Shown: piece after piece, positions 14,266 to 21,571 of the stretch
Layout: the number at the start of each line of letters is the position of its first letter
Numbering within the stretch: position 1 is the first letter of the stretch
NCBI GenBank assembly: GCA_965365655.1
Contig: CBDUCN010000025.1
Coordinates: 1 to 26,216, forward strand
Reading direction: 5' to 3'
Source of the DNA: JBFHNV01 sp965365655
GTDB taxonomy: Bacteria; Pseudomonadota; Gammaproteobacteria; HK1
Length of the DNA stretch: 26,216 nucleotides
The notes under the pieces: generated by a model
Told to the model about the DNA's origin: nothing
The model's database searches: none
The model's input: the letters and a program-made list of their open reading frames with translations, nothing else
Position numbers and translations under genes: made by a program

Positions 14266-15498
14266 CTACAGTTTCAGGAAGGCCTTCTGAACGTTCACAG
14301 GTGCCAGAGTCGCAGGCCTGTCCGCGAGAACGCACTTCTTCTTGAGCGCGGCATCGTCGAATCCTTCTGCCTTCTTCCATTCGTTCACGCTCTGCGGCCC
14401 GTGTATCTTGAGCTCGAAGTTCTCGTAGGAGCCGAGCCACCGCTTGACCTTCTCGGCGTCGAACTCGACCTCGTCCTCGTCTGTCCAGGCCTTGCTGTCG
14501 CTCAGGATCTTGGACACCACATCCGTCGCGCTGCCTTCGAAGCCCTTCAGGTTCAATCCAGTAAGCGCTTCTCCGGACTTCCCGGCGCTCGAAAGCCAGT
14601 CGGACGACGCCCAGATGGACGGGATATCCTGGATCTTCCACGCGGCGTAGTAGGTGGCGTCCTTGATGAAGTTCGGCACCACCCCGGTCGCGGATTTACC
14701 GTCCAGGAACAGGGCGTAGAACGTGTCACCGACGTTTCCGATCCGGTTCCAGTCCAGCGCGGACGTGTGGCCGGACGTGCTGCCTCCCGTGGTGTTCGTG
14801 AAGAGCACGCTGGCTTCCGATGTGCTGGAGGAAGACGGCTGCAGCGTCGCCAGGCTGACCGAGCTCAACAACTCCTCGAATGGAGGGGGGCACACGTCAT
14901 CGATCGCCTTGACGGAGACGGCGGTGTTCTCGAAGAGCGGGGTCACGGAGACCGACTCTGGTGCGAGCGTCAGGGACGCCTTGTTCGTGTAGTGGCGTAG
15001 CTCGAATCGGTTGGCGACCTTCTCGGGGAGCGTTGTCGACTCGAGCGCCTCGACCTCGGTCACGGTCTGCCACTCCAGCTCCTGCTTCGCGCGGATCTGC
15101 GAGAGCAGCGCGCGTGCGAAGGCCGGCTTGCGCGTGATTTGGTGCAGGTCGTCGCCGAAAACCTCTTTCAGATTCTCCAGGACCCTCTCCTTGGAGAGGT
15201 CTTTCTGCGCAAGCGGCTCGAGAGCTGTCCGGACGCCGTCCGCGATCTCGAGATCGGTCTCGAACTTCGCCTGCACGACCGGGCCCATGCCGTGCATCCC
15301 CACTGGCACCCGCCAACGGTCGTGCACGCCGGGACCTGTTTCCCCGCCATGAACCGCGATCGAACCGAAGCTGTGGGCCAGGGGCTGGAGAGAGGAAGGT
15401 CGAGCGGCGCGCGTCCCTGCGGACAGCTGTCGGGATGGAGTCGCGCGCAGCGGGTGGGCCGGTGAGAGCGGTGCAGGCCGCGATATCCTGGTTCGCAC
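14266..15498 (-). CDS. putative injection-system cargo or polymorphic toxin, ADP-ribosyltransferase-like
   Basis: A 410-aa protein with visibly lower G+C and more Lys, Ser and Thr than its neighbours. Residues 1-78 are a Pro/Arg-rich, disordered lead ending in SLQPLAHSFGSIAVH and GPVVQAK. This resembles the lead segment ahead of DUF4157 in contractile-injection-system cargo, but no HExxH DUF4157 domain follows. Residues 80-150 are helical. From 165 the sequence reads FELRHYTNKA, an HYT motif like that opening several ADP-ribosyltransferase toxins, then DWNRIGNVGDTFYALFLDG (249-267) and FELKIHG (361-367) with Glu362 as a possible catalytic acid. The toxin role is inference. GTG 15498 has GGGAGG five bases upstream. 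A minus-strand TATACT lies at 15615-15610. No immunity gene is recognised. Confidence 0.6.
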   Translation of the reverse strand: MRTRISRPAPLSPAHPLRATPSRQLSAGTRAARPSSLQPLAHSFGSIAVHGGETGPGVHDRWRVPVGMHGMGPVVQAKFETDLEIADGVRTALEPLAQKDLSKERVLENLKEVFGDDLHQITRKPAFARALLSQIRAKQELEWQTVTEVEALESTTLPEKVANRFELRHYTNKASLTLAPESVSVTPLFENTAVSVKAIDDVCPPPFEELLSSVSLATLQPSSSSTSEASVLFTNTTGGSTSGHTSALDWNRIGNVGDTFYALFLDGKSATGVVPNFIKDATYYAAWKIQDIPSIWASSDWLSSAGKSGEALTGLNLKGFEGSATDVVSKILSDSKAWTDEDEVEFDAEKVKRWLGSYENFELKIHGPQSVNEWKKAEGFDDAALKKKCVLADRPATLAPVNVQKAFLKL

Positions 15499-16070
15499 GA
15501 TGCCCTCCCGATGCTCCGCCGGCCAATGTAACGAGACAGCGGTCCGCCCGCGTTTTATCTCGTAGACCGGCGCGTCGCCAACAGCACGCCCATCCGAAGG
15601 CGCCATTCGAGTATAGGAGATGGCGCGCGCCCGATCGATCCGCCATCTCGCGGCCAGCGACCTTCGGCCCGGGGCCTGCAGATCGTCACCGACCCGCGGA
15701 CGATCGCGAGCATCCCAGCCGACCTCGAGACCCGCCCGGAGCTGGCACCGCCGCCGCTCCGACACTGACCCCGTCCACCGGCCGCTTCTCGCGTCGGCGC
15801 GCTTGCGATGCGCGCCTGAGGCCCGCTCGCTCGCGCGTCCTGGTCGTCAGTCTGAATGCCGCGACGGTGTGCGCGAGGCTGCCTCAACCGCGCCAGCGTG
15901 CGTCAAAGTGCTTCGCGCCGGCCGAACTCACGCATGGCTCGCGATGAGCTCGCCACCGCTCGATACCGGGGCGGCCTGGCAAGGCGGGCGTTTGTTCTTG
16001 CTGTTCGCCGACGAGGCGGCGTCGCAGCTCGTGCTCACGCTGCGTCGAGAGCCGGCCTCCGCGCGCGCCG
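15499..16070. other. intergenic region with no credible gene
   Basis: 572 bp between the toxin-like gene and the envelope protein gene. Possible short frames here have proline/arginine-rich, shadow-like content and no ribosome-binding sites. The only signal seen is the TATACT box (minus strand, 15615-15610), about 110 bp before the toxin GTG. An unrecognised RNA or a degraded gene cannot be excluded. Confidence 0.5.
15610..15615 (-). promoter_or_regulatory. candidate -10 element (TATACT) for the toxin-like gene
   Basis: TATACT on the minus strand is one of the best -10 matches in this GC-rich window. It gives a 5' leader of about 105 bases before GTG 15498. A matching -35 is not clear. Confidence 0.35.
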
Positions 16071-18242
16071 TCAGCCGGCTGCCGCCAGTGCGTCGCCGAG
16101 CAGCGCGGGCGCCACGGACCATGGGCAGTGGTACACGTGCACGCGCCGTGTCGCGGCCGCGCGGGGCATCGAGGAACCTCGGTTGACGAGGCCGGACGGC
16201 CGCGAGATCGAGACGATACGCAGCGGTGCCGCGCCGGCCTTGACGAGGGATGCCTCCAGGTCGCGACGCACCGCCTCGGCTCGCGCCGACGCGAGCGCCG
16301 GCGTGCCTGCGCTCTCCTCGTCACGGCCGGCGAAGGCCTCGACCACGACGAAGCGCGGGCCGCCGTCGACGAGCGACGGCCGGCCGAGCAGCGCGCCGGC
16401 TCCATCGAGCAGCATCCGCCGCCGCGTGCGCGCCTCCCGGCTGCCGTCGAGCAGGCTGGCAGAGCGCGTCTCGAACGGGATGAAGGCACCGTCCAGCGCG
16501 TCGCGGCAGCCCGCGGGCATCCCCGGCAGGTGCGCGGTGAGCGTCCCGTCGGCGCGGGTCCACGCGGGGTTGGTTGGGGGCGTAAGGACCGGCACCGGGA
16601 CGCCCTTCTCGAGCTGCAGCGCCATTCGTGCCAGCACCGACACGGCGGCCTCCATCGCGAGACGCTGCTCCGCGCCGCCCGCGCGCACGGCCTGCGCGAG
16701 ATCCGCCAGCGCCAGCAGCGCCCGATCGAGCCTTTCCTCGACGCCACGGCGCATCTGCACCGCGTCGTCGATCTCCACGCGCAGGGGAGAAGGCACGGCC
16801 GGCGGCTTCAGCGCCGAGAGCGATTCGCGAATCTCGTCGAGTGTGGCCGACGTCCCGGCGAGTGATTCTCCGAGCTTCGCGATCGCCGCCACGGTCGCGC
16901 CGTCGCCGGAGACTCCGGAGGGCAGCTTCGCGATCACGCCCGCGAGGCGATCCTCGAGCGTGCGCGCCTCGACGTCGACCGTGAGCCTGGGCGACTTGCG
17001 CGCCGCGACGTCGGAGTAATAGTTGATCGACGTGATCGAGCCGGTCGGCACCACCTGCGGTCTGTCCTCCTCCAGATTGAAGAAGAAGGTCGCGCCGCCC
17101 GCATTGCCGAGGTGCACGAGCCGATCGACCGATCCGCCGCGCACGCTCGCCCTCACGGTATCGTAGGTGTTGCCGAGCTGCACCTGCACGATGGGCGCGA
17201 ACTTGATGCCCACCACCCACTTCAGCAGGTCCACGACCCGCTGTTCCAGCGCCTCCGGCCCGAACAGAGCGGCGCGCGGACCGGGGCAGTGCCACCCGCT
17301 GACGCTTTGCGCGGCCGGCGGCGATCCGTCGCGCGCGCACTCGCGCATGAGGTGCGCGCTGACGAAGTTGAGCAGCGCGGACGCCGTGGCCATGCTCAGG
17401 ACCAGCACGATCGCGGCGCTTACGAAGCGGTCGCGGAACAGCCCGGCCACCTTCCCCACTGCGGCGTCGAGCAGCAGCATGACCGCACGCCGGCTCTGGC
17501 GAACCGACCCCGGGAGGCCGGGCGCCTCGTTCCAGAGCGCGGCGCCGGACGCGCCCAGCTTCTCGAACTCCTCGCGGCATTCGCGCAGGCGCTCGGCGTT
17601 TGCCGGCTCGCCCGGCGCTGCGCCCGAGCGCCGAAACGCAGCCGCCGCCAGCCACCGCGCCAGCGCCTTCAGTGGTCCCCGTTCGGGCAGGGAGTACAGG
17701 GCGTTGATGAGCAGGAAGCGTATCGGGTTGACGCCGTGGCGTCTGCCGAGCGCGATCGCGCGCTGCACCAGCACGACCTGCTCGAACAGGACGCTGCCGC
17801 CGAAGAACACGAGCGCGATGGCGAGAATCAGAACCGCGATCAGAAGCAGCCGGATCATGAGCACCGCGGCGTCGAACAGGTTGACTGCGGCGAAGGTGAA
17901 GAGGTCGGGGATCTTCGCGTAGCCGGTGACATCGATCCCGAACGGCGCGAGGAACATGTGCTGGCTCAGGTACCCCACGCACAGCACGATCACCGTGGCC
18001 GCGCTGATTGCGACGTTGTGGTGGCGCTCCACCCAGTCGAAGCTCCAGCCCTGCACGGCGCTGTGCGTTGCGGTGCCGTCGGCGCGCGGCGCCTCCCCGC
18101 GGCCCGCCTCCGCCTCGTGCTCCGGCTCGAGGTGCTGCCGGCAGCGTGCGCGCCCCGGCAACGCCGGCCGCGGGCAATCCGTTCCCGGGTAGATCTCCAC
18201 CTCGCACCGGGGGCCGGCGTTCGCTGCGCTGGGATCGGTCAT
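16071..18242 (-). CDS. envelope protein: zinc-finger-like N-terminus, three TM helices, OmpA-like C-terminus
   Basis: A 723-aa protein that I do not recognise as a whole. Residues 13-37 hold Cys13, Cys23, Cys34 and His37, spaced like a small zinc knuckle. Membrane helices lie at about 77-93, 124-149 and 273-292. This puts the N-terminus and the 150-272 loop in the cytosol and the rest in the periplasm. Residues 300-630 are a long, partly helical periplasmic stretch. Residues 631-705 (FVVVEAFAG..., ARAEAVRRDL, ATRRVHVY) look like a divergent OmpA/MotB peptidoglycan-binding domain. The ATG has GGGAG eight bases upstream. It starts 27 bp after the hydrolase stop, so the pair forms an operon. It may be an anchor or sensor for that enzyme. 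Confidence 0.85.
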   Translation of the reverse strand: MTDPSAANAGPRCEVEIYPGTDCPRPALPGRARCRQHLEPEHEAEAGRGEAPRADGTATHSAVQGWSFDWVERHHNVAISAATVIVLCVGYLSQHMFLAPFGIDVTGYAKIPDLFTFAAVNLFDAAVLMIRLLLIAVLILAIALVFFGGSVLFEQVVLVQRAIALGRRHGVNPIRFLLINALYSLPERGPLKALARWLAAAAFRRSGAAPGEPANAERLRECREEFEKLGASGAALWNEAPGLPGSVRQSRRAVMLLLDAAVGKVAGLFRDRFVSAAIVLVLSMATASALLNFVSAHLMRECARDGSPPAAQSVSGWHCPGPRAALFGPEALEQRVVDLLKWVVGIKFAPIVQVQLGNTYDTVRASVRGGSVDRLVHLGNAGGATFFFNLEEDRPQVVPTGSITSINYYSDVAARKSPRLTVDVEARTLEDRLAGVIAKLPSGVSGDGATVAAIAKLGESLAGTSATLDEIRESLSALKPPAVPSPLRVEIDDAVQMRRGVEERLDRALLALADLAQAVRAGGAEQRLAMEAAVSVLARMALQLEKGVPVPVLTPPTNPAWTRADGTLTAHLPGMPAGCRDALDGAFIPFETRSASLLDGSREARTRRRMLLDGAGALLGRPSLVDGGPRFVVVEAFAGRDEESAGTPALASARAEAVRRDLEASLVKAGAAPLRIVSISRPSGLVNRGSSMPRAAATRRVHVYHCPWSVAPALLGDALAAAG

Positions 18243-18269
18243 GCTGTCGCTCCCGGGAGCCGCGGCCCC

Positions 18270-19451
18270 TCAGCGCTGTGCCGGCGCGGCGCCGAGGATT
18301 GCGGCGATGCGCATCACCACCGGCGCGCAGTCGATGTAGTCGCCGTGGCCGATCTCGCGGTTCGAGAGCTCGGCCGCGTTGTGCGACAGCATCTGCGGCG
18401 GGCTGTTCGGCGGATGGCGGGTCGCGCCCAGGCGTTGTTCCCAGCGCTCCTGCGGATTGCGCTCGAGCCAGTCGACGAGCCCGAAGGTCACCCGGTCGAG
18501 CCAGCCCTTCGCGTTCGCCACCGCCTCCCGTGGCGCCTTCTCGACGTTAGACAGCGCGAGCACCGCATCGAAGCGCGAGTAGAAGTTGTGGGCCACCTCC
18601 ACCAGGTTGTCGATCCCGCTGTAGAACTTGCCGCAGAACGTCACCCGCTCGTCTTTCTTGTCGCGCTCGGCTGCGACCGGATTGCTCACGCACTTGGTCA
18701 CGTGCCTGCGCTCGACGTCCGGCGCGAGCATGATCAGGCGATTGACGAGGAAGCGCGTGTGCTTGCCGCGCTGGAACCATTCCGGCCGTCCCCGGATGGC
18801 ATGGAACTCCTCGTTCACGAGGGCGCTCAGCATCGAGCACGCCAGGTAGTTCCCCATGCTGTGACAGACCATGTCGATTTCCAGGCCGGGTTTGCCCGCC
18901 TTCTTGCGCTCCTCCCCGAGGACGTGAATGCGCGACAGCAGGTTCGCCAGCGGCGCGCCCGCGGTGGCAGCTTCGTTCTGGTCGCTGCGGTAGCTGAGCA
19001 CCGAGCCGTCGGACGGCCAGGAGAAGCCGAGGAACGCGATCAGGTGGCCGTCCGGAGCGTCGCCGGCCCGCCGCACGTCGTCCGCCGAGGTCACGATGCG
19101 ACCGCGCAGGGCGTCGGTGTGATCCAGGGAGTCGACGAGGGTCGAGAATGCCGTGTGCGCCTCGTGCAGGTGCACGTTGAAGCCGTGCACGCAGATCACC
19201 ACGCGCCCCAGCTTCGGGCTGCCGAGCAGCTCCTCACCGAAGATCCGTGCCTGCGAATCCTCGATGATGGCGTCGGGCGGCATGTGCTCGGCCGACGTGA
19301 GCGTCAGGTAGTGCGACATGTACGCCTTCATGTCGACCAGGTAGTAGCCGCCGCGCTGCAGGCCGATGCGCGCGCCGCGCGGCCGCTCCGCGTCGACGGC
19401 GCGACCGAGCTGCTCCATGGCGCGATTGGTCGCGAAGTAGCGGATGTGCAT
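18270..19451 (-). CDS. alpha/beta hydrolase, DUF900-like
   Basis: A 393-aa alpha/beta hydrolase. The oxyanion region is VVICVHGFN (84-92), followed by FLGFSWPSDGSVLSYRSDQNEA (141-162), which is typical of DUF900 proteins. The nucleophile elbow is CHSMGNY with Ser198. GHGDYIDC near the C-terminus may supply the acid or histidine. It has no signal peptide or lipobox. Likely chemistry is ester or lipid hydrolysis, but the substrate is unknown. The ATG at 19451 follows GGGGGA at six bases and gives the family-like start MHIRYFATNR; the in-frame ATG further upstream adds an unrelated tail. It is the first gene of a pair with the envelope protein. That pairing suggests action at or near the cell envelope. 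Confidence 0.85.
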   Translation of the reverse strand: MHIRYFATNRAMEQLGRAVDAERPRGARIGLQRGGYYLVDMKAYMSHYLTLTSAEHMPPDAIIEDSQARIFGEELLGSPKLGRVVICVHGFNVHLHEAHTAFSTLVDSLDHTDALRGRIVTSADDVRRAGDAPDGHLIAFLGFSWPSDGSVLSYRSDQNEAATAGAPLANLLSRIHVLGEERKKAGKPGLEIDMVCHSMGNYLACSMLSALVNEEFHAIRGRPEWFQRGKHTRFLVNRLIMLAPDVERRHVTKCVSNPVAAERDKKDERVTFCGKFYSGIDNLVEVAHNFYSRFDAVLALSNVEKAPREAVANAKGWLDRVTFGLVDWLERNPQERWEQRLGATRHPPNSPPQMLSHNAAELSNREIGHGDYIDCAPVVMRIAAILGAAPAQR

Positions 19452-19693
19452 TCCGAATCCCCCGGCTGCCAGCGCTGCTTTGCACACGCCGCCATCGTGC
19501 ACCGTGCGCCGGGAATCGGAAGTGTCGTTTCGCACCTTCGCGCGCGGGTCGGGGCCGACTGCGCGCCGTGACAGGAAATGCGTCTGGTCCTTTTCTCCGG
19601 CCCGTTCGCGGCAGGGTATCGGCGCCGAAGGTCAGGCCCGCGATGCAGGCACGTGCGCGAGCACGCTCCGACTTCGGGGCACGGGGCTACGGG

Positions 19694-20755
19694 TCACGCG
19701 CCGCCGATGCGCGCGACGGGGCCCAGCTCGCGCTCGACCAGCGGCAGCACCTCGGCCGCGAAGCGTTCGATCGAGCGCGTCACCTTCGCGTGCGCCATGT
19801 TGCCCATCTGGAAGTAGAGCATCAGCCGGTCCGGGCGAAGCCCCCCGGCGAGCTGCACGAGGCGCTCCGCGACCACCTCCGGCGGGCCGATCATCAGCCG
19901 CTCGAGAAAGGTCTCGAGCGGTGGCTCGCCGTCCAGCGCCTCTTCCGGCAGCAGGCCGTCGACCAGCACCTCCGCGCGGTGGCGAAGCTGCGCCGCGAGG
20001 CGCATCTGGAAGCGCGCGTTGTCCGCGAACGCGCGCGCGTCCTCCGTGCTGTCGGTGACGTGGCAGTACGACAGCACCGCGTAGCGCATTGCGCCCGGGT
20101 CGCCGCCCGCGTCGCGCCAGCGCCCCGCGACCGTCTCCTTGACCGCGATCTGCTCGTCCACCGACGTCCACTTGCCGCCCAGCATCAGCCCGTAGCCGCT
20201 GCGCGCGGCGCGCGCGTGGAGCTGCGGCGCGTTGCCCGCGATCCAGATGTCCGGGCGCGCCTGCGTCGGGCGCAGCGCGAGATACGTGTGCGGCAGCTCG
20301 AAGTGCCGGCCGTGGTACTCGACCGTGTCGCCGGCATGGAACGCCTCGATGATGTCGAGCATCTCCTCGGTCATGTCCTTGGTGTCGGCGAGATCCACCG
20401 CGAAGCGCTTCATCTCGTGGTTCTGGTAGCCGGATCCGACCCCCAGCACCAGCCGCCCGGCGCACATCGCATCGGCCATCGCGATCTCGCCGAGCAGCCG
20501 GGCCGGCGCGTACAGCGGCAGGATCAGGATCGCCGAGCCGAGGCGGATGCGCGTGGTCACGCCCGCGCAGTGCGCGACCATCATCAGCGGCGACGGCGTC
20601 AGGCTGTAGTTCGAGAAGTGGTGCTCGGCGAACCACGCGGTGCCGAAGCCCGCCTGCTCGGCGAGGCGGACCTGCTCGAGCATGTCGGCGACGATGCGCC
20701 GCGGGGTCTGGCCGGTGTCGCGCTGGCCGCAGAGGTTGAAGAGGCCGATGTCCAT
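19694..20755 (-). CDS. LLM class flavin-dependent oxidoreductase (luciferase alpha-like)
   Basis: A 353-aa luciferase-like monooxygenase, the length typical of the alkanal/alkane-type group. It carries AEHHFSNY (43-50), IRLGSAILILPLYAPARLLGEIAMADAMCAGRLVLGVGSGY (about 70-110) and the WIAGNAP nucleotide-binding stretch. FMNH2-dependent oxygenation of an unknown substrate is expected, with reduced flavin supplied by a separate reductase not found here. The ATG has GGGAGC eight bases upstream. It is the last gene of the TPP-enzyme operon, 15 bp behind the duplicated unknown protein, which suggests a shared catabolic route. Confidence 0.9.
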   Translation of the reverse strand: MDIGLFNLCGQRDTGQTPRRIVADMLEQVRLAEQAGFGTAWFAEHHFSNYSLTPSPLMMVAHCAGVTTRIRLGSAILILPLYAPARLLGEIAMADAMCAGRLVLGVGSGYQNHEMKRFAVDLADTKDMTEEMLDIIEAFHAGDTVEYHGRHFELPHTYLALRPTQARPDIWIAGNAPQLHARAARSGYGLMLGGKWTSVDEQIAVKETVAGRWRDAGGDPGAMRYAVLSYCHVTDSTEDARAFADNARFQMRLAAQLRHRAEVLVDGLLPEEALDGEPPLETFLERLMIGPPEVVAERLVQLAGGLRPDRLMLYFQMGNMAHAKVTRSIERFAAEVLPLVERELGPVARIGGA

Positions 20756-20770
20756 GCGGGGCGCTCCCGT

Positions 20771-21571
20771 TCAGGCCGGACGAAGCAGCCCGCCGACCCA
20801 CTCCACCGCGGTGACGCCCTCGCGCGCACCGCTTCGCCGCGCGTGCTCGTTCACCGCGGACACGACGCCGTCGAGCAGCGTGGATCGGCCGTCGCCGATG
20901 CGCGCGCTCGCCGCGGACACGGTGACCGCGGCGATGCCGCGCGCGTCCAGCGCCGGCAGGCGGGTGACGCCCGCGCGGTCGATGCCGATGCCGGCGTCGT
21001 TGTACAGCGCGGCGCGCGCGTCGGTGCGCAGCGCCGCCGCCGGGTCGCCGCCGAGCAGCGCGCCGTGCGAGCCGATCGCGAGGATGCGCCCGGCGTGCTC
21101 CGGTGCGGCCATGCTCGCGGAGTCCAGGTACACGACCGGCTCGCGGCCCTCGACCAGCACGATCTCGCCCTGGCCTTCCTCGTACGGGGGCGGCTCGCCG
21201 CTCCACGGCGCGGCGCCCTGCAACGCGTCGAGCGCGCCCGCGACGTCCATCCCCGGCTCACAGCCCGCCGCGCGCGCGGCGTCGTTGACGAAGCTGAGCC
21301 GCCCGCGGGCCAGCATGTCGGCGGCGTCGCCGATGCGCGCGCTGCGATGATCCACGGTGGCTGCGGCCATGCCCAGCGCCTGGCAGTAGCCGATGCACGC
21401 GATGCCGGCGTCGTCGCGGCCGACGCCCGCGTCGTGCAGCACCACCGCCCGCGCGCGGGTGCGCGCGGCGAGGTACGCGGCGTAGGCGCCGCCGTGGGAC
21501 GCGGCGAGGGCGACCACGCCCTCGAGCTCGCCCGCCGCGGGCTTCGTGATCGAGTCGAAGCTGCGGATCAC
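20771..21571 (-). CDS. protein of unknown function with two tandem homologous halves
   Basis: A 266-aa protein that I cannot assign to a named family. The two halves are clearly related. Residues 25-100 contain SHG, ARAVVLHDAGVGRDDAGI, GMAAATV, SARIGD and SFVNDAAR. Residues 168-246 repeat SHG, ARAALYNDAGIGIDRAGV, GIAAVTV, SARIGD and SAVNEHAR. An acidic linker (about 118-160) joins them. An internal duplication suggests a pseudo-dimer with two sites or one shared site. The DAG and SARIGD blocks are the most conserved and probably functional. There is no signal peptide or membrane helix. The GTG start overlaps the stop of the TPP enzyme gene (GTGA), so the two are translated together. Confidence 0.85.
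   Translation of the reverse strand: MIRSFDSITKPAAGELEGVVALAASHGGAYAAYLAARTRARAVVLHDAGVGRDDAGIACIGYCQALGMAAATVDHRSARIGDAADMLARGRLSFVNDAARAAGCEPGMDVAGALDALQGAAPWSGEPPPYEEGQGEIVLVEGREPVVYLDSASMAAPEHAGRILAIGSHGALLGGDPAAALRTDARAALYNDAGIGIDRAGVTRLPALDARGIAAVTVSAASARIGDGRSTLLDGVVSAVNEHARRSGAREGVTAVEWVGGLLRPA

Noticed and set aside
14266..15498. DUF4157 metallopeptidase-like domain in the toxin-like protein
   Set aside because: The lead segment resembles the one in front of DUF4157, but no HExxH motif or the domain's VHTD-type signature follows.
15555..15887. 110-codon minus-strand frame as a possible immunity gene for the toxin-like protein
   Set aside because: No ribosome-binding site, Arg/Gly-rich shadow-like composition, and no hydrophobic core. 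It also overlaps the toxin promoter region.
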